A stretch of DNA of 64,000 nucleotides from Nannochloropsis salina CCMP1776 (Eukaryota; Sar; Eustigmatophyceae; Eustigmatales; Monodopsidaceae): NCBI GenBank assembly GCA_004565275.1, contig SDOX01000128.1:533794-597793 (forward strand), read 5' to 3'. The notes beneath the pieces are model-generated. The model was given only the letters and a program-made list of their open reading frames with translations, searched no databases and had not been told where the DNA came from. Numbering within the stretch: the stretch's first letter is position 1; each line of letters begins with the position of its first letter. This document shows, piece by piece, positions 33,193 to 44,988 of this stretch. A program made the position numbers and the translations under genes.

Positions 33193-36153
33193 CTATTCCT
33201 GTGTTTCCTCTTCCCTTCGTCGTTCCTCCTCCTCCTCCCTCTCCCGCGCCCGGCCCCAGACCAATACGGCCCCTATCAGGACTGCCCCTAAAGTGGAGAG
33301 GGCAGCGACCAAGCTGGCAGGAAAGCGACCCGGAAGTTGAAAGTGGAGGAAAACCCTTCCCCGCACGTTGTCGTCGTGGTAGTCTTTTTGTTTGCAGCTG
33401 GGAGAGAGGAGGGGGGGGGCGAGGAAGGGAGAAGGAAAGAGAGAAAGAGGCAGGGTAGGAAGATCAGGGGGGGCATCATCAACACATGAGTCCCGGTGTC
33501 AGCCTTTCTGCCGCGCCCACATTCGCCAAACTTTCTCGCCATTTTGTTTTCTCTTCCTTGTTCCCTTCTCCGGTCCCCCCCTTCCCTCCCTCCCTCCCTC
33601 CCTCCCTCCCTCCCTCCCTCCCTCCGTACTGGGGCCCGGTCCACCCGTCGTGGCAGACGCATTTCCTTCTTCGGTTGCAGGAGCCTCCCGGATTGCAGTC
33701 TGCGTCATTCGCGCATTTTCCTTGGCCTCGATGGACAGGCTTTAGAGGCATTTTCTCATGGTCGCTGAGAAAACGAGGGAGGGACGGGACACGAAGGAGC
33801 CGCAGAGCGACGAGGTAGGAGTCAACATAAAAATGACGAATGACGGACAGACAGGTCCACGTGCTCTTACTCAGTAGCCTGTCGCCCGCATCGAGCCAAG
33901 AGCAAAATCGGGGGAAGACATGCGGGGGAAGGGAGGGAAAAGGGAGGGAGGGAGGGAAAAGGGAGGGAGGGAGGGAGGGAGGATTTCCTACCGTTGGTAC
34001 CGCCAGCGGTGTGCCTGGATGAATTTCCGCGTGGGAAATTTCGGGTGGTTACAGCCAAGGAAATGCCTCTCATCATCCTCGAGCTGGTAGATCCGGACGT
34101 AGTCGACCAGCATGGAGGCCGGGAGGCTCTCGCACAAGCCTTCGGGGAGGCCGCACTGACACTCCGGCTTCGCGCAATCGAAGCACGTGCAGGCGCAGCC
34201 AGCGGGGCAGGTTTCCGGGAACCCCCAAGTTGTAGAGACAGCCGTGTTCAAAATCACGTAGGAGGGCTCCACTGGGATTTGCGCGCCCGTCACGTTCGAA
34301 AAGGCGGAGGCAGGGACGTCGTAAAGCATCTCTCCGTCCAAGTACCAGGCCAGATACCCCTCCGGCCCGGGCATCCACTCCAGCCGGTAGGTGTGGAAAT
34401 CATCCCAGTGCGTGGCGCTGAGCGAGGTCAGGGCCGAGACCGCGTCTGCCTGGTAGACCTGGTGGATGCTCCGGCCCGCGGGCTCGTCCTTCTGCGTCTT
34501 GTCCAGCAGGGTTCCGTAGAAATACATGTTCATCTTGCTCTTCTCCCCGAAGCGGAGACCGTCGTACCAGGTCCACTCCTCCTGTCCAGTAGATAAGTTT
34601 GACAGATCTTGTGACCCCGAAAGGAAGCACCGTGCATAGGGGGGAAGGCGGCAGGCACGGGCGGGAGGGAGCTCGTGGGCGTCGCACGCCTCGTGGTGAT
34701 TCCAGACTTACCTGGTGCTCGGTGAAGTTCTTCCCGGCCTGTGGACGATTTTTTTCCACCCCAGGCGAGACTTGAAGGGTGCTGGACATGTACGGGACGC
34801 CGACACCGAGATCGCCTTTCTTTGTCACTTTATGCGGCTTCCCAGACATGGCCTCCATGATGTCGATCTCAGTGGCACCCCGGCCTTTGTTCTGTTGTAG
34901 GTCCCAATGCGTGGTCCGGTCGCAGGCGCTGATTTCCTGCCGTGGGAGAAAGGGGGGAGAAAGAGGTACGGGCCCCGCTTTTTTTATCTCAAAATTTAAA
35001 AGCAATCACGTGGTGGAAACAGGGGAGGGGAGGCGGCGGGTGCATGCCAACGATATTGGCACGGTCGAACGATTCCTACATACAAGGGAATATGTCCTGG
35101 CCTGCCAGGACACGACATTTGCTTAGGACATCATCACTTTGCTCGACGGTACGTAAGGTAGGAAAGGCAACCGCCCCCGCGAACTGCAGCAACACAGAGG
35201 GACCCCCTGCCCCTTCCCGCCCTCCCTCCCGCCCTCCCTCCCGCCCTCCCTCGCCCCCTGACCTGCGCCTCCTGCTTCTTCCGGTCGCACACGTCGAACG
35301 ACCACGGCCACATCAAGTTGGTGGAATGCTCGTAGGTCGCCCGACCTAGATTCCCCATCAGCCAGAAAGCAGGCCAAAGCCCGCCGACGTCGCTGGGTCC
35401 GGGTAGCTTTAAGGAGGCTTCCACCACCCCGCCGGAGAAGCAGAACTTGTTCCAGCTGTTGACCATGGCGCCGCGAAACTCCTTTTCGAAGATTTCGTAT
35501 TTCTGCGTGAACGGGTTGAACCCTTTCCACTGCGTCGACTCGCTGGTGGTGGTGATTTTGAGGTGACCCTGACGGAGGCAGGAAGGGAGGGAGGGAGGGA
35601 GGGAGTGAGGGAGAAGAGTTTACGGAGGCGCGGACCCCCGACACTTCAGCCAAGAGGTAGCGGGACGCCAAAAGTCATGAAAGCGGCCCAGCGTGTTCCG
35701 TTGTACGAGACAGACAAGCACGTGTGGCCAACCCCGCACCGCCCAGTCCCCCCATGCCAGACTTTTGTCCCCCCCCCGAACCTCTTCGGTGGTGCTCGCG
35801 TAGGAGTGGTTGTAATATATCAAAGCCCCTTTCCCCACGCTGGTCCTGGCGTCGTCGCTATGGTCCCCCGCGGTCCAGGTAGGGTCGTGCCCGTCCGCAA
35901 AGGTCCGAGCTGCCACATTGAATTCGTCCGACATGACCAGGCGCAGAGAGGGAAGGTTCGGGTCCCGGAGGGAGTGGGTGCGCTGGACTGAGTGTGGGCT
36001 ATCGGGGTCCACCCACCCGGCCTTGGTGAGGAGGGAGGAAGGGGAGAAGGCCGGGAGGAGGAGGAGGAGGAGGAGAGGGTGCAGGGGGAGGTAGGCAGGC
36101 ATCACGCGCTGCCGAGAAAGTGTGATGAAATAATAATAATGGTGCAAAGACAT
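33193..36153 (-). CDS. GH16 SKN1/KRE6-like glucan enzyme with EGF module and membrane anchor
   Basis: Six exons: 36153-35782, 35568-35263, 34936-34712, 34581-33992, 33764-33630 and 33397-33193, total 610 residues; phases 0, 0, 0, 2, 2 all agree. SKN1/KRE6 proteins are GH16-fold transglycosylase-like enzymes for beta-1,6 branches; in stramenopiles they are linked to chrysolaminarin. The N-terminus has a leucine-rich signal peptide (HPLLLLLLLPAFSPS). Family landmarks in order: VMSDEFNVAARTF, NSWNKFCFSGGVVEASL, GLWPAFWLMGNLGRATYEH, EISACDR, the catalytic EIDIME (E249, D251, E254), HTYRLEWMPGPEGYLAWYLDG, VILNTAVSTTWGFP with the Cys-rich CPAGCACTCFDC, and DYVRIYQ. Exon 5 encodes an EGF-like module (CANDADCNPGGSCNRRRKC, CVCHDGWTGP). 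Exon 6 adds a membrane helix (SLVAALSTLGAVLIGAVLVW) and a charged tail, making a type I membrane protein. Fungal relatives are type II, so the topology differs. Confidence 0.93.
33583..33625 (-). repeat. GGGA tract (minus sense) in GH16 intron 5
   Basis: CCCT on the plus strand, so GGGA in the sense of the GH16 transcript, immediately after the 5' splice site CA|GTACGG. Confidence 0.88.
33930..33984 (+). repeat. GGGA tract opposite sense in GH16 intron 4
   Basis: GGGA on the plus strand, so CCCT in the transcript, right after the donor of GH16 intron 4. It is a counter-example to the usual sense of these tracts. Confidence 0.8.
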
Positions 36154-37284
36154 GCGGTTAGCTCCAGGGACATCCTTTGAACTTTGATTGGTTGATAATG
36201 CGTCAGCGATGATGGTTTGGGAGGTAGACAGGGGAACCGACTTGCAAATACTCCGGACATGGCCCCCCCTTCCTCAACCCTTTTGCTTCCCACACATGCA
36301 TTTCCGAGCTTTCAATCTGACACGTGGAAGAAGACGAGAGTAAAACCGTTGACCGGACTCTCGCGTGGCAAGGAGGGCAAAACAGGTGCGACGCGTACTC
36401 ACCTCCTTCTCGTATCGAATAGCGCTGAAGCTTTTCACCTGTGGGTTCGTGCAGGCCTTTCCGAGTGAGTACAGTCAATAACACGCGAATCAGCCAGTGA
36501 CGCCGCCAAAGGCTCAAAATACTGACTGGCATCCGTCACGTGAACACCCGCGAAAGGAGCAGAAACCAGTGGGTCGATTCATGAAAATGAAACAGAGGCA
36601 ACGAAGAAGAAGCGGAAGAAAGGAGGAGAGACGGGCTCGGCGAGGGCACGAGGTGATGCATACTTTTCAGGAGGGAAAAAACTCGGGTTTTGGACATCAA
36701 AACCCGTCCATTTTCACTCCTTGAGTCCTTTTTTAATAAACATGAGGCAGGGATAAGGATTTACTGGTGGACGATTGTTTTTTTTTGGGTTTACAGAGCA
36801 TGATATTGAGGAATAGCGCAGACAGGGAAAGCCTACAGCCCTGGCTGTCCGGGGATTGTATTGACGGGAACAAGGGTGGATTTCTGCGTCGATGCAATGG
36901 ATAGGAACGAAAACAATGTCTATGCATACAACGTACTGAAATAAAGGAATTTCGTGTGCGGTGTAATTTATTGTCCACCGGTTGCGACGGTCTTGGTGAG
37001 AAAGGTGCAGACAAGAGTCAAAAAGGAGGGGAAGCGTGGGGGCTCTCAGAACAAAGAAAGACTTTCTTACTGCCTAGATCAACAAAGCTGAGGTCTTGCT
37101 AACATCAGCAAATGACCTCTTTCTATAATGCTGGTGGTCTGAATTTTCTCGCGTCCTCTCAAGTTGAGAAACCGCGTTGATTTACGACTACTATCATTCA
37201 TTTTTCACTACCCCGTCATTATCTGCCACCTGCCCGCCCACCATCCTATTGTATTCCAAGACATTTTCCTGCTCGCCCATGCAT
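36154..37284. other. Tandem spacer, GH16 promoter / SET gene 3' end
   Basis: 1.1 kb between two minus-strand genes. No coding exon was recognised. Confidence 0.45.
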
Positions 37285-39668
37285 TCACTCCTCCTCTGGT
37301 CGAAGCTTCCTTTTCCCACTTCTCAGGTTCAAAAGCTGCTGTTTTACCGCGGCCGCCGTTTTCTTCAAGAGACGTTTCTCCGACCGCCGATGCTTAATGG
37401 CCATCCGCTGGGTCTTGGGAAACATGTTGAAAAGCTTGGAGTCATTGATAAGACGGGCATCGTCCTCCTCTTTGGTAGAATACGAAGCGAGCGCCTGCAG
37501 GAACGAGGAGGAAGGAGGGCGGTGAGAAGGACAGGACAAGGAAAAAAGATGGACCTTCACAGGAGGAGGAACTTCCTTGATCTTTTCGCATCGTCGACAC
37601 TGTTTGCTGCGTTCCGTCGCTCTTGCCCCTCCTTTCCTCCCTTTCCCCCTCCTTTGCCGCTTACCTCCTCACAGGCACCCTCAATAGAGGCCATCGCCGC
37701 CAGCTCGTTCTCGAGACTGATCGGGTCCGTAAACTCCATCTCCCGCAACGCCTTTCCTCCCATGTCTTCCTTTGTCAGGTATACAAGGCGCAGGTATTCA
37801 AAGAGCTCGTTGGGATACCTAGAGTGGGAGGCGGTAGGATGAGAGGCCGGCATGCAAGCACTAGAGAGATCCACCAACGCCCCGTCCACCCTCCCTCCCT
37901 CCCTCCCTCCCTCCCACCCCGCCCTCCCTCCCTCCCTCCCTCCCTCCCTCCCTCCCTCTCACCTGTCCGCAAACACGGAAAAGCTTCCTTCTCCCGTCGT
38001 TCTGCCTGGGCCAGGAAAGCGCGCTTCTCCTCGAACAAAGGATCATCCGGTAAGAGCGCGACGGTCAGGTCGACCGAATTGAACGGATTTCGATCCAAGC
38101 AGAAGCCGTAGAGAAGCAGGAGGTCGGCGTTGCTCTTGGGCCCATACGAAATGTACACCTGGTGGAAGGGGGCAGGGCGGGAGGGAGGGCGGGCGGGAGG
38201 GAGGGAGGGAGGGAGGGTATGTCACTGCCGTATAAGTTTCCTTTCCTGTTTCTTTCGAGCCGAACACCTTCCAGCCTTCTCGCACCTGCTCCATCTTCTT
38301 GTAGTCCTTGTCCGCATAAATCGTGATCACCTCCTCTCCCCGAATAGGGTTGAACATCTTGAAAGGCTTCTCCGCCACAATGTAGGTGTTGGCGAAGGGG
38401 TTGTGGTTGATCAGGTCGGCGTACGGACACATGATGATGGACTCCTCCTCCTCCCCGCTCGGGCCCCGTTTCCCCCCAATTTTCACCCGAATTGCCCTCG
38501 AAAAAATGTTGATGAACGCCCACAAATACGCCTCGAAAGTGAAAACGCTGGGGTCAAACACATCCGACCGGGCACGCATGTACTGCTCTTCCAAGAGGGC
38601 AAACTCGGCTGCCAACTTCCGTTTCAAACTCCGGGTAGCCGCCACCAAGGGCGAGGTCTCGAGCAGGGCCAGGTCCTCCTCGGGCCAGACTAGGGTGGGG
38701 TCCACCTCCTCCGTGGTGGGGAGCACGTCGATGTAAGGGGCCCAAAACGAGCTCGGCCCCAACGCCCGTTGCTGGATGAGCATGAGTGCGATCGCGAAGT
38801 ATTCGTTGATGTCCGCGGGGAGGGCGCCGTCGAAGGCGGCCAGGGACTTCTCCTTGTCGATGACGATGCTGAGAGGAAGCTGGAAGAGCGCGTTCCCCAT
38901 GTTGATGGGGTACTTGCAAATCAACCCTCGACCAGAGTCCTCCAATTCGATCTCGTCAATGGTGCGGGAGGATAAGAGAAGGGGATGAGGTGGGACACCC
39001 CAGCCGGATTTATCCTGCATCCAAACTCCATTCTCGCCCAGCCATGTGGCCAAACGCGCGTTTTGCTGGGCTTTTTTCTTCTCCTCGTCCTCCTCCCCTT
39101 TTCCTCCTAGTCCTTGCATTTTGGCCCGAGACACGAGCGGCCCCACCCCTTCCTCTTTCTTCGGGGAGGCGACCGCCTCGTCCAGAAAGGACTCAGGCAA
39201 ATCCACGTTTCCGTCCCGGGGAGACGCACTTAAAATGCCCGGTAGCCGAGGTAGCGTCTCCTTGTTTGCGGCAATGATCGCGTCGATGTCCAAGTCGTCG
39301 TCCTCCAACAAGGCTTGTTTCCAATCCCGTTCCTCCGGCGCCTCCGCGGAGGATTTCTTGCTCGTCGCAGCGCGGACAAGCATATCCCGTGTGTGCCCTC
39401 TCCATTTTGGCACGCCAGGCCGACCGTCGTGGTTGCTGCTGCAACGGCCGAGGTCCCATTGGGAGGGGAGAGTGCTTGTCAAGCGGTGGTCCCTTCGTGG
39501 GAGATAAACAAAGGCATGCGTCGTGTGCAGGAGCGAAAAGGACATGACAGTGATCGAGGTGCACGCTGCTGTGTAGAAAAGAGCTGCTACGGTCCTTGTG
39601 GATCCGGAGGATGCAGCTGCATGCGTATTCCGACGTTTCCGTGCGGGGGGCCGGGAGGTCGACGCCAT
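37285..39668 (-). CDS. Plastid SET-domain protein methyltransferase (Rubisco LSMT-like)
   Basis: Exons 39668-38286, 38158-37963, 37818-37665 and 37494-37285, about 647 residues. The class comprises SET-domain lysine methyltransferases with a Rubisco-LSMT substrate-binding domain. The N-terminus is a bipartite plastid presequence: hydrophobic TAACTSITVMSFSLLHTTHAF with F at the cleavage site, then a basic stretch. An acidic linker precedes the SET domain (DSGRGLICKYPINMGNALFQ, CPYADLINHNPF, GEEVITIYAD), continued in exon 2 as QVYISYGPKSNADLLLLYGF, the SAM-site signature. Exons 3-4 encode the helical LSMT C-terminal domain (YPNELFEYLRLVYLT). The exon 2-3 junction is odd: the strong donor ACAG|GTGAGA ends in phase 1 but the acceptor CTCTAG|GTATCC needs phase 2. 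A missing base or a weaker donor (TTCC|GTGTTT) is therefore implied. Substrate unknown; Rubisco or aldolase in relatives. Confidence 0.87.
37890..37958 (-). repeat. GGGA tract (minus sense) in SET gene intron 2
   Basis: Two CCCT blocks on the plus strand (37890-37914 and 37922-37958). In transcript sense this is GGGA just after the donor. Confidence 0.88.
38180..38217 (-). repeat. CCCT tract (minus sense) before acceptor of SET intron 1
   Basis: GGGA on the plus strand, so CCCT in transcript sense, placed upstream of the acceptor at 38159 where it can serve as a pyrimidine tract. Confidence 0.8.
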
Positions 39669-40764
39669 GGCCTGTCCGAGGAAACCAACCAACGAATTGC
39701 AAAAAATACCATTAACGCAGTACAAATGGCGCTCATATGTCAAGATGTGCGGACACTTAAAACTTACAAAACCAGGTCGGGTCAGATCGAAGGTTTCGCC
39801 GCGTGCAGCATACGCCAGACATGGCTAGGGCAAGTGGAGTCCGCCATCACGCCATGCGTCACGTCTCTACCAAAATTCGTTACTCCCTCTGCGACCGGGC
39901 TGTATCCCCCGCAACGCCCCCACGAGAATAAAATCAAGCACGACATGGACGGAGGCTGACTGTTTGCATGCGGAAGACGACTACGCAGGGAGGGCCTGTC
40001 CGCCGTCACAGTCTGCCTCGCGGGTAAAGTGAAATTGCCCGCCGCGGGCACGATCTGCGTAGCAAAAGATATGAATAAAGGCAGGCACGACATGGAATAG
40101 GGCCAGTGATGGCCTCGCCCGAAAAGTGCTTGGGAGGGCGGGACACACCAATGGCATGCATTGTTTTCAAGCTAGCGCCGAAGTGGTAGATGGAGACGAA
40201 TGGCTTGGTAAAACCCTGCACATACACTTTGCGTCCACATGCCTCGGTTTCGACAAGTGCGAGGCACGGGTATGGGTGGGACACCGTGAACGCCAGTGTC
40301 CAGGGCGTGGGTGGGAATAAAATTTGGGGCCGACGGTGAGCAGCCTAGCGAGATGGTGGTCACATGACCGGAGATTAGACAGGTCAAGTGCATGGACCAC
40401 GCGCCGAGCATGAAAAGATGCCGTGATGCAAAACCACTAGGCCCACGTATGCATGTCAAAGGCATGTATGCGTTGTACGAGGCATTGTTTGCGTCACACC
40501 TGGTACGCATGCACTCTCGATTTCGTCTGTCCCTGATGGCATCAGGTACCATAGATGGGTCGTCATTAGATTTGCACGCGGATACAGGGATTACTGTGCC
40601 ATGTTTTGGACGCGTGCTCGGTGTGATTCGGTGTTCTAAAGCCAACATGGGATGTACGGTTATTTCGCCCCGCTTGTGCTCACCTTCACGTCTGGATTTG
40701 AAGCGGCCTCAGGGACGAGTGCCCTATAACCTCTTTGCCCCTTCATGTACCCTCACGAGCTTTC
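39669..40764. promoter_or_regulatory. Divergent promoter, SET gene / zinc-finger gene
   Basis: A 1.1 kb head-to-head spacer. It contains GGTGGTCACATGAC at 40355-40368, a 14-mer also present in the elongase/P5CDH spacer, and several TGCATGC-type words (for example near 39965, 40153 and 40450). Function unproven. Confidence 0.4.
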
Positions 40765-43700
40765 ATGTCCATCACAGCGCTCACCTTACCCACCATGCAT
40801 TGTGACAGGGTGGAGATGGACGTTTTTCCATCCTCGCTGGGAGGGCGTGCCCCAAAGCCCCATGCCCTGGATGATTCTACCTTCTTCACGCCACTACATC
40901 CGCCTCCGGATCTTACTCGCTCCCAACACCAACACCCACATGCGACGGAGGTAAATCCCTCTACTTCGGGCCTCTCCGACCCTTTATATGACACGGAAGA
41001 GCCCAACCTTTGCCCGGGCGTAGCCATGCTCGCGTATCCACCCGAGTCGGAGTCGCGCGATGAGTCCTCGAACGGCTACCTGCCTTGGCGGCTAGGCGAT
41101 GGAGGAGGGGTGCTGGAAGGGAAGGGGAAGCCTGCGGAGAACAGGGAGGGAGGGGCCACAGACAGGAGTAGGGAGGAGGAAGGCCCGGTGGAGGGAAACG
41201 GAGGGGGGGGCGACGCCTGGGGGGGCACGGGGTCTGACGACGTAGGGTATGCCAAGCAAGGGGCATCAGACGGCAGCCAAGACCCAGCCCCTCCCTCCTA
41301 CATGCCCACAGGAGGCTACCTACCTGCGCACGGCCCGTCAAACCCCTTCCCCAGGGTCCACGCGGCCCAAAAAGGTCCAGGATCGGGGCCACCCCAAGGG
41401 GCTTCGCCGCCCCGGGCGCCAGAGCCTCCCTCCCTTCCCCCCTCTGGCCCAGCGTTGCCGCCCGCGCGGCCCGTGGAAAGGGAAAATTACACGCCTTCGG
41501 CACCGTTGGCCTCGCCTTCCTACCCTCTCCCACCATCGCAGCCGCCCCGTCCCCCCCCCCCATCCTCCTCCCCTCCCCCTCCCCCTCTCGCCCCGCTCAA
41601 CCACGTCTTCCCCGCCCCGCCTGGCCCCTACGACCTTTCTTACCTCGATTCCCACCCCAATTCCGGCCTGGAAGTGGAGGAAGTGGAGCAGGAGGTTCTG
41701 AGCAGCTTCGACGCGACGGCTCCGGGTCGGACTCCGGTGCCCGCCCCCACCCCCGGGCCTGGCCTTTCCCCTTCCTCTTCTTCCTCCTCCCTCTCCTCCC
41801 TTTCCCTGGCTGGCACCAACATCTCTGCCCTCCCTCCCCCGCTTGCCCTGCCCCCCCCCCAGCCGCCCGCGGCGGCCACGGCACCGGAGGTGGCGGTCCG
41901 AAAGCGAGGTCGTCCGCGTGGGAGCGGGCTTTTGCGTCAAAATGCCGAGAAATGGCTGAAGCCCGACAAAGGCCGAGGGCGGGAAGATGGGGCAGGAACG
42001 GGAAAAGGAGGGGAAGGATCGGAAGTCTTGCCCGCAGGGGGAAGCAGCCCCTCGGGGTTAAAAATCAAACCCCGACGGCGGGTTCGCAACAACCGGAAAA
42101 AACGTTTGTGCCAAGTCGTGGGTTGCGGGAAACTCGATAAGGGCCGGGGCTATTGTAAAGGCCACGGAGGCGGCACGCGTTGCCAGGCGGGGCAGTGCCC
42201 CAAGAGTGCTCGTGGTTCCTCAGGTCTCTGCATCGAGCACGGGGGCGGGCCCCGGTGTGCCTGGGGGGGGGGCAACGTCTGCTTGAAGAGCGCCCGGACG
42301 GTGGGCGGCTTCTGCAAGGCCCACGGCGGCGGGGTTCAATGCCAGCGACCCGGATGTGGTCGGTTGGTACGAGGGGCGGGGGTCTTGTGCGGGCAGCACG
42401 GTGGGAAACGGGAGGGCGGGAGGGAGGGGCTGGGGGGGCACGCGTGGGAGCAGGGGGCCGGGGTAGGGGGGGGGGCGCGGGAGGATCTTTCGCTGACTTC
42501 CGGGTATCCTGTCGGGGATTTCTGGGACACGGGTCCGAGGCTTTCGGTCCCCGGGAGCGACGACAAGCCCCCCTTTCTGGGCCCGGCGCACCCTCGGTTG
42601 CTCCCTGACTACCCCCCCCGAACCCAGAACGCGTCCGGCCACTGCGTCTTTCCCCCCCCTTTCCCCCCCTTCCCCCCTCCTTGCCCCCCCCCGCCCCTTC
42701 TCACCGGGCCTTGACCACGTCTTTCCCTTGTCCGAGCATGACGGCACCCCGGACGCCGAGCGCCCTGGCGGCCGCCGCAGAGGGTGCGGCGGCGGCCACG
42801 GTCTCGCTGCCCCTCCCCGGGGCGTCGCCCCCCCCTTCGACCTCGCGTTCCTACTCCTCCCTCACCTCCACCGCCTCCGTGACGATGGAGTCGAATGCCT
42901 GCTTGTCCTCTTCCTTTCGCCCTCCCTCGACCACGCCCGCCCCAGCCGTGGGCCCGAGGGCAGTGCCGTCCCTGAGATATACATCCGGGTCGCATTTTAC
43001 CCCCCAAGACTCGTCCACGTCCGGGGGAGCGACACGGGAGTTCCTGGCGGATTCGGACGGCCAGAAAGGGAGGGGGGAAGGAAGGGGAGAAGGTGGGGGA
43101 GAGAGTGGGGGAGGCATGCACAAGGGGGAGAGAGGGGACGGAGGAGCCAACGGGCAAGGTGAAGATCATGCCCGCTTGGCTGGTAACCACGGGCGACGCT
43201 CTCCCCTCGCGTCGCCGCCTCACGAAGCTCCTTCCATGCCAGCCTATGGACACCTCTCCCCTTCTCCCTACCCCTCCGCCCCGCCCTCCCTCGACCCCTA
43301 CCAGCAAGTCCTCCTAGGCCACGCCGACGCCTACACGGCCCTTCCGCCTGCCCAGGTGCATGCTGGCGCCGGCCTCTTTCCTCCCTCCCAGGGCACCAAT
43401 TCATCGCCGGTGGGGAGGGGGGGGGCCTCTCCTGCAGGGGCAAGGTACCCGGATGTAGGCAGAGGGACGGGCGGGACGGGTGGGAAGGCCGGAGCCGAGA
43501 GTGACGGGGGAGGTGGGGAGGGAATGCGCACTGGCAAGGCCACGCAGCCTCCCTCCATGCTCCCCTCCTTCTCCTCCTCCTCCTTCTCCTCCTCCTTCTC
43601 TTCCTCCCCCTCCTCCTCCTCCTTCTCCTCCTCCTTCTCCTCCGCTTCCTCCGCCCTCCCCTCAGCCCGGCGCGGGCCCGGCGGCACCAAGGCCAGCATC

Positions 43701-44072
43701 GGTATGGGCCGGTCGCCTTCTTCAAGCACGGTGATGGCCGTGCCGAGCTTATCCCCGCAGTTGGACGGCTTGCACCTCCAGGACCCCGCCTGTCCGCCAC
43801 CTGGTCCCCCTGCCCTCTCCTCTGCCCCCCCCCCTGCCTCCGACCCGGAGGGAGCGGCATTCTTCCAGCAGGAGGCAGGGCTGATGGATCTGGAAGCGCG
43901 GGGAGGTCCCGGGGGGGACAGGGAGGGAGAAGACGGAGCCTCTCTCTCCCCTCAAGCCCTGCAGGGCGAGCCGGCGGCCCACCATCAACAGCAGGAATAT
44001 CTGTACAAACAACAGCTTTCCACCCTGGCACAATTGCAGCAGCAGGAGGTTATGCACGCCACATTGGAATGA
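40765..44072 (+). CDS. WRKY19-like zinc-finger and AT-hook protein, frame broken in C runs
   Basis: The first frame runs from an ATG at 40765 (others at 40795 and 40816) to a stop at 42712-42714. A second frame, open from 42681 to 44072, continues the same Pro/Ser/Gly-rich style. The break falls in a cluster of C runs (42612-42692) and one added C would fuse them into about 1100 residues. Recognisable parts are an AT-hook (KRGRPRGSG, about 41900) and, at about 42100-42410, four short Cys/His repeats of the type CxxxGCxKxxxxxGYCKxHGGG. Examples are LCQVVGCGKLDKGRGYCKG and CIEHGGGPRCAWGGG. These resemble the repeats annotated as WRKY19-like in stramenopile genomes. A nuclear DNA-binding regulator is the likely role. 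The C-terminal part ends in a Gln-rich helix (YLYKQQLSTLAQLQQQEV). The true start and possible 5' exons are uncertain. Confidence 0.68.
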
Positions 44073-44988
44073 GGCGGGGGTGGGGGAAGGGGGAGGACGA
44101 AGACGTATCAGCGATGGGAATGGAAGGAAGGAGGCCGGCTCCGGGGGCGGAGCGTACCCTCTGTTGCCGTCAGAAGTCGAGGTAAAGACGAGGGGCAGTG
44201 ACACGGATGCAGGTCTTTGTGGGAGAGGCAAGATTTTGAGCAGGGGAAAGGGGCTTCGTTTATGGAAGGTGAGGATGAAGCTGAGAGGATGAGGGCATGA
44301 GCCACGAGCTTCCCGTCGATGGGAGAGTCAGACCGCGCTTGAAGCAGCCAATTTTGTCATGTATCCTTTTTGGCAGGGACTAATGTTTTCTAGCGCACGC
44401 ATTCTCCGGGAGACTATTTTAATCTAAAAGAAATTGTTGCAGTAATCAAAGTCAATGCGCCTTAAAGCGTCGTTCAGAGCCTTGATGGGTACACATATTC
44501 CCTTTTTTTAAATGTCGTTAAATAAAAATAGAGTGCAGGGTCAAACAACCACATGCACTCCTGATGCCAATCCGACTCTTGTTTGACTGGCATTGTATGA
44601 TATGTCCTGCATCTTCGCGCTTCGAAATCATGCCTAGTGCTACATTTTGGGTTGGGTGTGCAGCTCGACTCAAGTGAGCTCAAACGCAACGCTTCCTTCG
44701 AATGCATTTCAAGGCAAGCTGCCGTGGGAGAGCATATATACTTCCCATACTTGTCTTCCCCCGGCCCAGCATTCAGGATCCCCAGGTCTCTCGACTCTCG
44801 TGTGTGTTCGCGTAATAATCAATCTGCCTGTCACTATATCTCTGTACTTCGTGTGTCGGTGCTCGACTTACCCCGTACGGTCTCCGGTTTCACTCCTGCC
44901 GCGACACTCTCTCTTCATACTGTGCACGGTCTGCAGCTTCCCTCTCTTTCACGCACACCCCTGAGACCCGCTGCTCCAGTCGCGTACT
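44073..44988. other. Convergent 3' spacer
   Basis: The tail-to-tail gap between the zinc-finger gene and the elongase. No coding signal was recognised. Confidence 0.45.

Noticed and set aside
42997-44031. 344-codon minus-strand frame opposite the zinc-finger gene
   Set aside because: Arg/Pro/Gly-rich antisense of a Ser/Pro/Gly-rich frame; no conserved motif.
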